Shown here: positions 46,116-55,856 of the stretch, in pieces | Layout: each line of letters begins with the position of its first letter | How positions within the stretch are numbered: position 1 is the stretch's first letter | Source of the DNA: an uncultured Pelagibacteraceae bacterium | Lineage (GTDB): Bacteria > Pseudomonadota > Alphaproteobacteria > Pelagibacterales > AG-422-B15 | Assembly: GCA_902547315.1 (NCBI GenBank) | Contig: CACCND010000002.1 | Span: 73,609 to 137,608 of the forward strand | Length of the DNA: 64,000 nt | Direction of reading: 5' to 3' | Notes under the pieces: generated by a model | Database searches by the model: none | The model's input: only the letters and a program-made list of their open reading frames with translations | Told to the model about the DNA's origin: nothing | Program-made: the position numbers and the translations under genes

Positions 46116-46613
46116 TTATCTTTGCATTAGTTTTTTTATAATACCATAAATAAGAACAGTAAGAGAAATTCCAATTGCTATCCACTTGATAGATGTAGAT
46201 ATACTGGAATAAAAAATACTTTGACTTGAAAGCGTTGGAAAATTCGCGAGAAGTAAACTAACTTGAATATTTTCTAATATATCAAAAAACCCAGACGCTA
46301 AAGGAAATGTAAATAAAAAGACATTTTCTCTAAATAATTTATAGTAAGCGCCAAGAAATAAAGACACATATAATAAGGGATATATCGTATCAATAATAAG
46401 TGCAGAAAAAAAATATATTTGTCTTCCATCTTCACCAATCGAGACAAAGTTTTGTCTAATAACTTCTTCAGTATAAGAAAACTTTAAATCTAGCATGTTT
46501 AAAAAAATATTATGGGGTAATAAAAAAAATATGAGACCACATATGTTTAATAAAATGAATATTGTAATTTGAGATTTTTTTTTCGAAATAAAATTTAAAT
46601 AATCAACAATCAT
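46116..46613 (-). CDS. unknown integral membrane protein
   Basis: A 165-residue protein with four hydrophobic segments. MLDLKFSYTEEVIRQNFVSIGEDGRQIYFFSALIIDTIYPLLY and SGFFDILENIQV (near 108-119) are polar stretches inside otherwise hydrophobic sequence and may mark an active or binding site. The start overlaps the MFS transporter stop by 4 bases. I recognise no named family. Confidence 0.75.
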   Translation of the reverse strand: MIVDYLNFISKKKSQITIFILLNICGLIFFLLPHNIFLNMLDLKFSYTEEVIRQNFVSIGEDGRQIYFFSALIIDTIYPLLYVSLFLGAYYKLFRENVFLFTFPLASGFFDILENIQVSLLLANFPTLSSQSIFYSSISTSIKWIAIGISLTVLIYGIIKKLMQR

Positions 46614-47953
46614 TTTTCTGAAACGAAATACATGCCAACAATGCCTATCAAATTAAAAACTATAATTGTGATCATCGCATATTGAAGGCTATCTGTGAAA
46701 GTAAGTATCAGTGACATAATTCCAGGTACTAGCCAAGCGGTCGACTTACCAGCAAAAGCATAAAGTCCAAAAAATTCTGTCATTTTGTCTTGTGGAGCTA
46801 CTTTCACCATTAATGCGCGAGAGGCTGTTTGTGCAGGACCATAAAAAATTGAAATACCTATAACGACGCAAATATAAGTAACCTGACTTAGGGAATTAAA
46901 TATGCCAAATGTTAAATCCTCTACACTTGATGAATATTCGTTAACTGTGAAAAAATAAAATATTGTATCCTTGTCAATTGATATTCCTAAAACTCCAGAA
47001 AAAAATAATCCCCACAAAGACAAATTTATTACATTTTTAGAGCCGATGAGATCGTTTAAATAACCTCCATAAATTGAACTAGGTCCAGATAATACATTTA
47101 AAATTATACCAAGTATTAAAACCTGCGTGAGAGACATTCCAACAACGAGACTTGCGTAAACTCCACCAACTACAAATAAAGCATTAAGGGCATCTTGATA
47201 AAACATTCTCGTAATCAAGAAAGTAAATATATTTTTGTATTTTCTGACTTCTTTAAAAGTGTTAATAAAATTTGTAAGTCCAATTTTTATTGAATTAATT
47301 ACAGTAACATCATTTTTTTTAAGATCAGGTGTAAATAAAAATAAAGGTATAATAAAAACTGCATACCAAATAGCGCTAAGCGGTCCGACTATTCTTATAT
47401 GTTCAAATTCGCTTGTGTCCAAACCATAGAGATTTTCAGTTTCTCCACCCGGCCAAACGAATATTATTAAAAATAAAATTAATGCGATGAGACCTGCGAT
47501 ATAGCCAACCCCGTAACCCATACCACTTAACCAACCAGAGTTCTCGGGAGTTTCGATGGTTGCTAAAACTGAATTATTAAAGACCTCAGAAAATCCAACC
47601 ATTGCAGACGCAAGTATTAAACCGAACATAACGAGCCAAATTCCATCAGGAGCCCCTGGAGGTGAATACCAAAGCAACGCCATACCAAGCACAAACAATG
47701 AAGATGTAATTCCCATTAATAGTTTTCGGTTTCCTCTAATGTCAGTTATGGAACCAAGAACTGGACTTAAAAGAGCAATGGCTAATCCTGAGATTGTTTG
47801 TGTGAGAGTTAATTTTTGTGCGCCATCTGCACCAACGATAAAAACATCAGTAAAGTACACAGAGAAAACAAATGTCATGATTAGTGTATAGAAGGGCTGG
47901 TTTGCCCAATCAAACATTGTCCAAGAATAACGACCAAGCCATGATGCTCTCAT
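46610..47953 (-). CDS. MFS transporter, UMF1 (BtlA-type) family
   Basis: A 447-residue major facilitator with 12 predicted helices. The N-terminus RASWLGRYSWTMFDWANQPFYTLI is the UMF1 signature (SWxxYDWANSAF-like), followed by PVLGSITDIRGNRK, the loop 2-3 motif. I use the ATG at 47953 because the family starts there; an ATG six codons upstream is open. UMF1 members are linked to autophagy Atg22-like or amino acid efflux, but no substrate can be assigned. First gene of an operon with two unknown membrane proteins. Confidence 0.87.
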   Translation of the reverse strand: MRASWLGRYSWTMFDWANQPFYTLIMTFVFSVYFTDVFIVGADGAQKLTLTQTISGLAIALLSPVLGSITDIRGNRKLLMGITSSLFVLGMALLWYSPPGAPDGIWLVMFGLILASAMVGFSEVFNNSVLATIETPENSGWLSGMGYGVGYIAGLIALILFLIIFVWPGGETENLYGLDTSEFEHIRIVGPLSAIWYAVFIIPLFLFTPDLKKNDVTVINSIKIGLTNFINTFKEVRKYKNIFTFLITRMFYQDALNALFVVGGVYASLVVGMSLTQVLILGIILNVLSGPSSIYGGYLNDLIGSKNVINLSLWGLFFSGVLGISIDKDTIFYFFTVNEYSSSVEDLTFGIFNSLSQVTYICVVIGISIFYGPAQTASRALMVKVAPQDKMTEFFGLYAFAGKSTAWLVPGIMSLILTFTDSLQYAMITIIVFNLIGIVGMYFVSEK

Positions 47954-48009
47954 AACTAATACATTATACAAAGAAGCAAATTATGTATGTTAAAATTTAA
48001 AAAATAATA

Positions 48010-49503
48010 TTAATTAACTTTTTTCACCATCTTTTGGAACCATTCGTAATTTTCAGCATCTTTTTCAAAAAATTTAGCTAATTCCATATATTCTGTATTC
48101 ACTTTGTCGTAAATAGGCTCCCTTACTTGGATCATACTTTGGGTCTTACTAACAATTTTTTTATTTATATTTAATTGCTTCAGATTTTTATGCCATTTGA
48201 GACCCGCGTACTTAAATAGTTTTTTTGTTTCTTGATCAAAGTTCTCAATTAGATTTTCATAATAAATATGATAAATGGGAATTTTGTATTCATGTTCCCA
48301 TAATTCCAAGATTTGATAATACTTTTCAATGTATTTGCAGATATCATCAACTCTATGGGTCCATGTAGAATTAAATAGATTAGATCTAAAAATCGATACC
48401 ATGGATGCGAGGGGATCTCTTTTAATATTAATAATTACCGAATTAGGAAAAAGTTTTTTAATCCACCCAAGACAGAAAAAGTTTTCTAAACTTTTATCTG
48501 TAAAACATTTTTTATCTTCAAAGTTTAGTAATCCTCTTCTTTCGTAGTGAATTATGATAGATTGTAAGATGTTATCAATGTTTGATTTATAAGTTTCACC
48601 CAGCATAACCTGATTAAAAAGTGTATGCATTATAGCTGTTTCTTCCCCTGCAATTAGATTTTCATCTCCCTCAACTAAGATCTTTTCCAACAATGTCGAA
48701 CCTGATCTTGGTAAGCCAACAATGAAGATTGGTTTAATTAAATTTCTTTGCTGAATTTTATCTTTAAATTCGTAATCTTTTAAATAACTCTCTTTTAGAT
48801 CACTTAATTGATTTACATAAAAATTAGTTATTTTTGAATACTGTTTTCTATTGTTTTCAAAAATAACATCATGTGCTTTTTTTAAATATACAAATTCATT
48901 TCTGTAATTTTTTTCTTCTCGTTCGTACTTAGCAAGTAAGAAGTTTGAGTATACTACTTGAGTATAAAATATTTTCTTTTGTTTTATTATTTTCTTAATT
49001 CTACTCTTCAGAGGTTTATCCAGACGAATTGCTTTTAAGTCGTGAAGTAAATAATAAATATATAAATTATCTGGGTAAGACTCTAAAATTTCTTTGTATA
49101 ATTTTATACCTTTTTCAGTGTCGCCTACTTCAACAAACGTCCTTGCCAGTTTTCTAATTACCCTAAGATGTTCATCATTTTTAATATTAAAATTTTTTAA
49201 TTTTATTGCTTTTTCGTAAGATTGAATTGCTTCTTCATATCTGTTAGTCATTGTAAAACAAAATCCAAGATTAAAATAAGTATCTATATATTCTGAATTA
49301 TTTTCTAGTGATGTGTTTAAATAATGAATCGCAGACTCATAATCCTCTAAATCTATTTCTAAAGAACCAATTAAAAAAAAAGGTAGATAGTCAATGGGAT
49401 TTATATTTATTAAATCTAGATAAATTACCTTAGCCTCAGCAAATTTTTTGCTTTTATGCAGTTCTACAGCTTTATTAATTTTTTCTTGATAATTATCTTG
49501 CAT
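48010..49503 (-). CDS. TPR-sulfotransferase fusion protein
   Basis: A 497-residue protein. TPR units fill about residues 1-150 (IDTYFNLGFCFTMTNRYEEAIQSYEKAI at 73-100 is a clean one), then a sulfotransferase domain from about 255. The PAPS 5'-phosphosulfate loop is FIVGLPRSGSTLLEKIL at 260-276; a PAPS 3'-phosphate region follows around INIKRDPLASMVSIFRS. No signal peptide. This TPR-sulfotransferase layout is common in marine alphaproteobacteria; the substrate is unknown. It has a paralogue at 62089. Confidence 0.9.
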   Translation of the reverse strand: MQDNYQEKINKAVELHKSKKFAEAKVIYLDLININPIDYLPFFLIGSLEIDLEDYESAIHYLNTSLENNSEYIDTYFNLGFCFTMTNRYEEAIQSYEKAIKLKNFNIKNDEHLRVIRKLARTFVEVGDTEKGIKLYKEILESYPDNLYIYYLLHDLKAIRLDKPLKSRIKKIIKQKKIFYTQVVYSNFLLAKYEREEKNYRNEFVYLKKAHDVIFENNRKQYSKITNFYVNQLSDLKESYLKDYEFKDKIQQRNLIKPIFIVGLPRSGSTLLEKILVEGDENLIAGEETAIMHTLFNQVMLGETYKSNIDNILQSIIIHYERRGLLNFEDKKCFTDKSLENFFCLGWIKKLFPNSVIINIKRDPLASMVSIFRSNLFNSTWTHRVDDICKYIEKYYQILELWEHEYKIPIYHIYYENLIENFDQETKKLFKYAGLKWHKNLKQLNINKKIVSKTQSMIQVREPIYDKVNTEYMELAKFFEKDAENYEWFQKMVKKVN

Positions 49504-49511
49504 TTTTTTAG

Positions 49512-49586
49512 TGGAGCGAGTGAAGGGAGTCGAACCCTCGACCTAAACGTTGGCAACGTTTCGCTCTACCACTGAGCTACACTCGC
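49512..49586 (-). tRNA. tRNA-Gly (anticodon GCC)
   Basis: Minus-strand cloverleaf: 7-bp acceptor (GCGAGTG/CACTCGC), D-stem GCTC/GAGC, anticodon stem AAACG/CGTTT closing the loop TTGCCAA (anticodon GCC, reading GGC and GGU), 5-base variable loop, T-arm with TTCGACT loop, discriminator T and encoded CCA. All stems pair, with one wobble in the T-stem. Confidence 0.98.
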
Positions 49587-49678
49587 GCAATATTTGCTTC
49601 TAATAGAAAAACCCTTGTTTTTCAAGATTTGTGGATTATTTAATTAAATAGTTAATTGTTGTAATATAAAGACATAAA

Positions 49679-50335
49679 ATGAAAAAAACTAACATTGTAG
49701 ATCTATCAAGAAAAATACCCATTTTTCCACTTACTGGCGCGGTACTATTTCCTGGAACACAGTTGCCTTTAAATATTTTTGAACCAAGATACGTACAAAT
49801 GATAGATGATGCATTAGCCTCACCAGGTAGATTGCTTGGTATGATACAGCCTTATAAGCCAAATCAAGAGTCATCAAATAAATCTCTAAAAAAAGTTGGA
49901 TGTTTAGGAAGAATATCGTCATTTAACGAAGCTGAAGATAATAGATATTTAATTACTCTTTCTGGGGTTGTCAGATTCGAGGTCGAAGAGGAGCTTCAAG
50001 TGACCACCCCCTATAGACAAATTGTAGCTGACTACGATAAATACAGCGGCGATTTAGACACTCAAAATTTAGATGGAATTGATAGGTCTAAGCTGTTAGC
50101 TCTTGTGAAAAGATATTTAGAACATAGAAAAATTTTAGCAGACTGGGAAATAATAAAGCAAACGCCTACAGAACAACTAATTAATTATTCTGGCATTCTT
50201 GTTCCATTCACGCCAGAAGAGAAACAATTACTGCTTGAGGCCAGAACACTAATTACTAGAGGTCACGCCTTAGAAGCACTTTATCAATCATATATATTTG
50301 ATCTGTCAGGAGAAAAAAGCGATCAACTACATTAA
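49679..50335 (+). CDS. LON peptidase substrate-binding domain protein
   Basis: A 218-residue stand-alone Lon N-terminal (LAN) domain: KIPIFPLTGAVLFPGTQLPLNIFEPRYVQMI at 13-43, RLLGMIQP, GCLGRISSF, YLITLSGVVRF. No ATPase or protease part. In alphaproteobacteria it is found near ubiH and ftsK, as here. It may bind unfolded proteins or partners of Lon; the role is not established. The Trm112-like gene usually beside it is missing. Confidence 0.92.
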   Translation: MKKTNIVDLSRKIPIFPLTGAVLFPGTQLPLNIFEPRYVQMIDDALASPGRLLGMIQPYKPNQESSNKSLKKVGCLGRISSFNEAEDNRYLITLSGVVRFEVEEELQVTTPYRQIVADYDKYSGDLDTQNLDGIDRSKLLALVKRYLEHRKILADWEIIKQTPTEQLINYSGILVPFTPEEKQLLLEARTLITRGHALEALYQSYIFDLSGEKSDQLH

Positions 50336-50341
50336 ATAATT

Positions 50342-51499
50342 CTAAAAAATTTTTCTACCAGTTGCACTCGCAATAAGTACATTTTTTAAGTTACTACTAC
50401 TCTGCAGTTTTGAAACAATTTTTCCAGTAAAAAAATTAATATAACGATTTTTTTGTTTTAATATTTCTTCAAGGCCAAATATACCAAATGAAAAAAGGAA
50501 ATTATCCAGCTTTCTTTGCTGGTCAAATTTCTCAAGTATCAATTCATTATCAATATCATAACCGATTGAGCTATATTGAAACATAAGTTCTGTAAATAAA
50601 GTTATATCTTTTATACTTAAGTTTAGACCTTGCCCGGCGATTGGATGAATATTGTGAGCGACATTACCAATTAAAACCACTTTTTTATTAAATAATTTTT
50701 TTGCATAATTAAATTGTAAACTATGTTTTTCAATATTATTTATTTTACAGTCAATAATAAAGTCTTTAAGACGCATTTTAAGTTCTAAATTAAGGTCTGC
50801 CTGACTCATTTTCAAATATTTTGAATTTTTATTTAATGACCACACAACTGATGCTTCATTTACATAATAAGGCAATAACGCTATTGATCCGTCCGTGGTA
50901 AATACTTGAGAAGCAAAATTGTTATATTTCAAGTCAACATCAGCTGAAATTGAAAGAGCACATTGATGAAAATCTTGCTCTATTATATCAATTCTTGAAT
51001 TATCTAACAAATTTTTGTGTTTAGTTGACGATAGAATAAAAATTTTTGTATCAATCTTATCACCATTACCAAACTTTAATTCATTATGAAATTCATTTTC
51101 TATAAACTGAATTTTTTGGTCGGTAAAAATTTTATTAATATTTTTGAGGGCTTTTATTTCTTTCTCTAAATATTCATCCAGAAATGTATTATTAACTATT
51201 TTTCCCATAGAATTTCCTCTTTCATCTCTGAATGATATTGATTGATCTTTGTTAGATTCAATTCCTTCTAATAAGCATTTAATATTAGTTATATCTTGAA
51301 AATGTCGAAAAATACTTATGTCATTAAAAATTGAATGTAAGTAATTTAGTGATCCATCTGATAGGAAAGTTACAAGATTTGATGGTGATTTATTTACTTT
51401 ATCAATAACCAAACAAACCTCAAAATTTTTTTTGGCTAGTGCTATTGAGCATATTTTGGCTGAAATGCCAGATCCTAGTATTGTAAAATCATAAATCAT
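50342..51499 (-). CDS. UbiH/Coq6-type FAD-dependent hydroxylase
   Basis: A 385-residue flavin monooxygenase. N-terminal FAD motif ILGSGISAKICSIALAKKNFEVCLV at 7-31 and the second FAD motif GNVAHNIHPIAGQGLNLSIKD near 290-310 (usually GDAAH, here GNVAH). These match UbiH/UbiF/UbiL enzymes hydroxylating the ubiquinone ring. Which ring position cannot be told. Very rich in Lys/Asn/Ile and somewhat divergent. Convergent with the LON gene, divergent from ftsK. Confidence 0.85.
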   Translation of the reverse strand: MIYDFTILGSGISAKICSIALAKKNFEVCLVIDKVNKSPSNLVTFLSDGSLNYLHSIFNDISIFRHFQDITNIKCLLEGIESNKDQSISFRDERGNSMGKIVNNTFLDEYLEKEIKALKNINKIFTDQKIQFIENEFHNELKFGNGDKIDTKIFILSSTKHKNLLDNSRIDIIEQDFHQCALSISADVDLKYNNFASQVFTTDGSIALLPYYVNEASVVWSLNKNSKYLKMSQADLNLELKMRLKDFIIDCKINNIEKHSLQFNYAKKLFNKKVVLIGNVAHNIHPIAGQGLNLSIKDITLFTELMFQYSSIGYDIDNELILEKFDQQRKLDNFLFSFGIFGLEEILKQKNRYINFFTGKIVSKLQSSSNLKNVLIASATGRKIF

Positions 51500-51605
51500 C
51501 TTTTTAAATAAACAATTTTTGTCAGATTCTTTTTCAAGAAGTTATATAATAATAAGATGAATCAAATACTACTAAAATCTAAAAATAGTCGTTAATTTTT
51601 AAATA

Positions 51606-53882
51606 ATGAAACTTTTACCTGACTCTATCAAACAATTTCTTATTAATAGACTTCTTGAGGTAATTGGAATTTCATCAATTATATTGAGCTTATATATTCT
51701 TATATCAATATCAAGTTATTCAAGTTTTGATCCAAATTTATATAATATTAGTAATTATAGTTTAGTGAACTTAGGGGGATACATTGGAGCGAATATCTCC
51801 GAAATTCTACTTCAGCTTTTTGGTTATAGTAGCTTTTTAATCTGCGTAATACTTTTTAGCTGGTCATATAAACTCTTCTTTACAAAAAGCTTAAATTTAT
51901 TTGCACTAAATTTACTATTTTTACCTTTAAGTGTTTTAGTTCTGTCATTTTTTTTCGAGTTAACTGGTCTTACAATCTCAAATGGCTTTATTACTGAACA
52001 AATTTTTTTAAATTTTGAAAATTTAAATATTGTAAGTGATGATTATTTTTTTTATTTAGCTTTAGCATCATTATTAATCACTTTTTCATTTTTTTTCTAT
52101 ATTGCAATGGGTCTCAACAATGAAGAATGGAGAGGAATATTTTTGTTTATATTTAGAATACTTAAAAAATTAATACTTTTAATGTCAAAAATAATTAATT
52201 TAAAAAATAATCTCTATTCAAATAATCAGAATATTTCCTTAAGAGGCAATGAAAATTATACTAAATATAATTCAGTTGAACCAAAGATTGATTTTGACGA
52301 GTTAAGAAATCAAAATGTATCGTCATATAAATTTGAAGGTCAAAATAATGCAAATATAGCTCAACAAAAAGAAATTAATTTTGAGAACGATGCATACCAA
52401 GTGCCTGATATCAACTTTTTATCAAAACCTGACACAAATAAAGAAAGTTCGTTAAATCAGACAGAACTTAATTTAAATGCTGAAAAGTTAAAAAGTGTCT
52501 TAACAGATTTTAAAATTGAAGGAGAAATAATTAGGGTATCACCTGGGCCGATCGTTACAATGTATGAACTTCAACCTGCACCTGGAATTAAAGCTTCCAA
52601 AATAATTTCTCTTTCTGATGATATTGCAAGGAATATGAGCGCAATGTCAGCACGTGTTTCAATTATACCTGGTAAAAATGTTATCGGTATAGAAATTCCT
52701 AATAATATTAAAAATCCTGTTTATTTGAGTGAGCTGCTGAAAAATCAACAATTTATGAGTAATAATAAAAATCTTATTTTGGCTTTGGGAAAAGATATTA
52801 GTGGTAATGTGGTATTTTCAAATTTGGAAAATATGCCTCATTTACTAATTGCAGGAACAACTGGCTCTGGAAAGTCTGTCGGAATCAATGTTATGATTAC
52901 GTCAATACTTTATAAGCATTCACCAGCAGACTGTAAATTCATTTTAATTGATCCAAAAATGCTAGAGCTCTCAGTTTATGAGGGTATACCCCATCTTATC
53001 ACACCTGTTGTCACTGATCCAAAAAAAGCAATAGTTGCATTAAAATGGGTAGTCCGTGAAATGGAGTCAAGATACAAAAAAATGTCTCTACTAGGAGTTA
53101 GAAATATTGAAAATTATAATCTACGCATATCTGAGGCTATCAGTAAATCAGAAAAGATCATAAGAAATGTTCCATCTGGTATAAACCCAGAAACCGGTCA
53201 ACCCCAAACTAATAAAATTGAAGTAGAAAACAAAAAAATGCCTTTTATTATTGTTGTCGTGGATGAAATGGCTGACCTAATGATGGTAGCTGGCAAAGAG
53301 ATAGAGCATACAATTCAAAGATTATCTCAAATGGCAAGAGCGGCAGGAATACATCTTATAATGGCTACACAAAGACCGAGTGTTGATGTAATTACAGGAA
53401 CAATAAAGGCAAACTTTCCTAGCAGAATAAGTTTTCAAGTAAGTTCAAAATTTGATAGCCGAACTATATTAGGTGAAGAAGGTGCCGAAAGGTTATTGGG
53501 GCAAGGTGATATGTTGATGATGTCGGCAGGAGGTATTACAACTAGGATACATGGACCATTTATTTCAGATAAGGAAATAGAAAATATTGTAAAATCGCTC
53601 CAGAGGCAAGGGTATCCAGAATATGACGACGATATACTTAAAGAAGAAAATGAAGAAGCAGGTATTGATTTTGTTTCAGAAAGTGAAAATGATAGTCTTT
53701 TTAATGAATGCATTGCTATAATAAAAAAAGAAGGGAAAGCATCAACTAGTCTGTTACAAAGAAAGTTACAAATTGGATATAACAGAGCTGCACGTATTAT
53801 GGATCAATTAGAAGAGCAAGGCTATATAAGCCAAGCTAATCATGTTGGTAAGCGAGAAATTAATTTTGAAAAATTCAATTAA
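51606..53882 (+). CDS. ftsK: DNA translocase FtsK
   Basis: Membrane-anchored dsDNA pump that resolves chromosomes at the septum. Four or five N-terminal helices (about 20-170), a short linker, then the RecA-like motor with Walker A GTTGSGKS at 417-424, Walker B IIVVVDEMADLMMV, and a C-terminal gamma winged helix (LLQRKLQIGYNRAARIMDQLEEQGYIS) that reads KOPS. At 758 residues it lacks the very long linker of E. coli FtsK. It overlaps lolA by one base. Confidence 0.97.
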   Translation: MKLLPDSIKQFLINRLLEVIGISSIILSLYILISISSYSSFDPNLYNISNYSLVNLGGYIGANISEILLQLFGYSSFLICVILFSWSYKLFFTKSLNLFALNLLFLPLSVLVLSFFFELTGLTISNGFITEQIFLNFENLNIVSDDYFFYLALASLLITFSFFFYIAMGLNNEEWRGIFLFIFRILKKLILLMSKIINLKNNLYSNNQNISLRGNENYTKYNSVEPKIDFDELRNQNVSSYKFEGQNNANIAQQKEINFENDAYQVPDINFLSKPDTNKESSLNQTELNLNAEKLKSVLTDFKIEGEIIRVSPGPIVTMYELQPAPGIKASKIISLSDDIARNMSAMSARVSIIPGKNVIGIEIPNNIKNPVYLSELLKNQQFMSNNKNLILALGKDISGNVVFSNLENMPHLLIAGTTGSGKSVGINVMITSILYKHSPADCKFILIDPKMLELSVYEGIPHLITPVVTDPKKAIVALKWVVREMESRYKKMSLLGVRNIENYNLRISEAISKSEKIIRNVPSGINPETGQPQTNKIEVENKKMPFIIVVVDEMADLMMVAGKEIEHTIQRLSQMARAAGIHLIMATQRPSVDVITGTIKANFPSRISFQVSSKFDSRTILGEEGAERLLGQGDMLMMSAGGITTRIHGPFISDKEIENIVKSLQRQGYPEYDDDILKEENEEAGIDFVSESENDSLFNECIAIIKKEGKASTSLLQRKLQIGYNRAARIMDQLEEQGYISQANHVGKREINFEKFN

Positions 53883-54454
53883 TGAGAACCTATGTACTCT
53901 CTTTTTTCATTGTAATAATTTTTATAAATTTTTCTTACAGTAATGAGTCAATTATAAAAATTGAAAGAAGCTGGAATGAGATCGTATCAATGTCTGGTAA
54001 TTTTTTGCAAATAGATCCAGATGGTGAAGTCTCCAATGGAAAATTTTATTTTTTAAAGCCATATAAATCTAAATTTCAATATGATGATAGATCTGAAAAT
54101 ATAGTTACTAATGAAAGTCTATTGAGAATTGTGGATGATGAGGGATACCAAATTGAAAGTTATAATATTAAAAATAATATCTTAAAAAGTTTACTTTCAA
54201 ATAATTTGATAATTGAAAATAATTTCAAAAATACAGTTTTGACAGAAAATGATAACTTATACAAATTAGAACTCTATTTAGATGACTACTCCAATAACAA
54301 CTCAGGAATAATATACTTTGATAAAATAAGTCTAGACCTAAAAAAATGGGAAATTATTGATGAATTTAGCAATAAAACTGTTTTAGAGTTTACAAAAATA
54401 AAAAAAAATATATCAATAAGCGAAAATTTATTCGTAGTTAAATATAAAAATTAG
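53882..54454 (+). CDS. lolA: outer-membrane lipoprotein carrier LolA
   Basis: A 190-residue periplasmic protein with a signal peptide (about 1-20). The mature part starts with a helix and SMSGNFLQIDPDGEVSNGKFYFLKPYKSKFQYDD, the LolA pattern in which the product strand ends in PGRLRFEYD in model species, followed by VDDEGYQIESYNIKNN. It ferries lipoproteins from LolCDE to the outer membrane. Position directly after ftsK is the alphaproteobacterial norm and supports the call, since overall similarity is modest. Confidence 0.88.
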   Translation: MRTYVLSFFIVIIFINFSYSNESIIKIERSWNEIVSMSGNFLQIDPDGEVSNGKFYFLKPYKSKFQYDDRSENIVTNESLLRIVDDEGYQIESYNIKNNILKSLLSNNLIIENNFKNTVLTENDNLYKLELYLDDYSNNNSGIIYFDKISLDLKKWEIIDEFSNKTVLEFTKIKKNISISENLFVVKYKN

Positions 54455-54489
54455 CTACAGGCAGGTTAACAAAATTCTAATCAATAGAT

Positions 54490-55848
54490 ATGACGGTCAG
54501 TTCAATAAGTGAGCTCAAGCACTGGCTTGAGTCAAATAAAATATCAGAAGTTGAATGTATCTTTCCTGATATGGCAGGTTCCTCGAAAGGAAAAATATTG
54601 CCAGTTCAGAGATTCATTAAGTCTGTAGAAGATCAGAGTCTGAAACTTGCTGACTCAGTATTTGGCCAAACAGTATCTGGTAAGTGGATTTATGAAAGTG
54701 AAGTAATTGATTATGTAGAAGAAGATTTATTTATGACTCCTGATTTAACCACTATTAGAAAAATTCCTTGGAACAAGGAGCCCACAGCTCAAATTATTTG
54801 TGATTTGAATTATGGCACTGGTGAACCATCTGAGATTGCACCTAGACAAGTTTTAATGAATGTTATTGAACAATTAGATTCTAGAGACTTACAAGCTATT
54901 GTGGCACCAGAACTAGAGTTTTATCTTTGCGAACAAAATCTCGATCCTGACCTTCCATTAAAAACACCGATTGGTAAATCAGGAAGACGCGAAACAGGTA
55001 GCCGTGTATTCGGCATTGATGCTGTGAACGAATTTGACTCATTAACTGACGATATTTATGATTATTGTGAGTTAATGGAAATAGGCGTAGATACTCTTGT
55101 ACATGAGTCTGGTCCTTCACAAATTGAAATAAACCTAAATCATGGCAACCCGCTTGCTCTTGCTGATCAAGCTTTTATGTTCAAGAGAGCTGTAAGACAA
55201 GTCGCTTTAAAGCACGGTATTCACGCAACATTCATGGCTAAACCGTATCAAGGTCAACCGGGTAGTTCTATGCACATTCATCAAAACCTTGTCTCAAAAA
55301 GAACTAATAAAAATCTATTTAGCGACAAGGAAGGAAATAATACTAGTGAGTTTTTACATTATATCGGAGGTCTTCAAGCATATCTTCCAGACGCAATGTT
55401 GTTGTTTGCGCCTTATGTGAATTCATATCGAAGATTTGTAATTGATGCTTCTGCTCCAATCAACACACATTGGGGTATAGAAAATAGGACTGTTGCATTC
55501 AGAGTTCCTACTTCACAAAATAGCTCTAGAAGAATTGAAAATAGAATACCTGGTGCAGATACTAATCCATATTTAGCAATAGCTGCTTCCTTAGCATGCG
55601 GATACTTGGGAATTACAGAAAAAATAGATCCAGAAAAGCCTATTGCAGGTGATGCCTTTGAAAGGAGGCATAATATACCGAAATATCTGCCAGATGCTCT
55701 TAAAAGACTTAAAGTAAGTAATGAACTGTCAGAAATACTAGGTAAAAATTTTATTACTCTTTTTACTGAAATAAAAGAGACGGAACATAATGCATATCAA
55801 AATGTTATAAGTGCCTGGGAAAGAGAACATTTATTATTAAATGTTTAA
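54490..55848 (+). CDS. glutamine synthetase family protein (PuuA-like)
   Basis: A 452-residue GS-fold ligase. ECIFPDMAGSSKGKILP near 24-40 replaces the N-terminal region of canonical GlnA; APELEFYL (near 138) and HESGPSQIEINLNHG hold the metal-binding Glu residues; KPYQGQPGSSMHIHQNL and ENRTVAFRVP follow; NPYLAIAA near 358. This is the gamma-glutamylpolyamine or glutamate-amine ligase type rather than the ammonia-assimilating GlnA-I. Probably used in polyamine or other amine breakdown; substrate unproven. 35 bases after lolA. Confidence 0.88.
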   Translation: MTVSSISELKHWLESNKISEVECIFPDMAGSSKGKILPVQRFIKSVEDQSLKLADSVFGQTVSGKWIYESEVIDYVEEDLFMTPDLTTIRKIPWNKEPTAQIICDLNYGTGEPSEIAPRQVLMNVIEQLDSRDLQAIVAPELEFYLCEQNLDPDLPLKTPIGKSGRRETGSRVFGIDAVNEFDSLTDDIYDYCELMEIGVDTLVHESGPSQIEINLNHGNPLALADQAFMFKRAVRQVALKHGIHATFMAKPYQGQPGSSMHIHQNLVSKRTNKNLFSDKEGNNTSEFLHYIGGLQAYLPDAMLLFAPYVNSYRRFVIDASAPINTHWGIENRTVAFRVPTSQNSSRRIENRIPGADTNPYLAIAASLACGYLGITEKIDPEKPIAGDAFERRHNIPKYLPDALKRLKVSNELSEILGKNFITLFTEIKETEHNAYQNVISAWEREHLLLNV

Positions 55849-55856
55849 TTCATTTT

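Noticed and set aside
49637-49650. Palindrome TATTTAATTAAATA before the LON-domain gene
   Set aside because: Made only of A and T in an AT-rich spacer, so it is likely to arise by chance.
49587-49678. Promoter for tRNA-Gly
   Set aside because: A TTGAAA is followed by a -10-like TATTAG only 14 bases later, too short a spacing to support a call.
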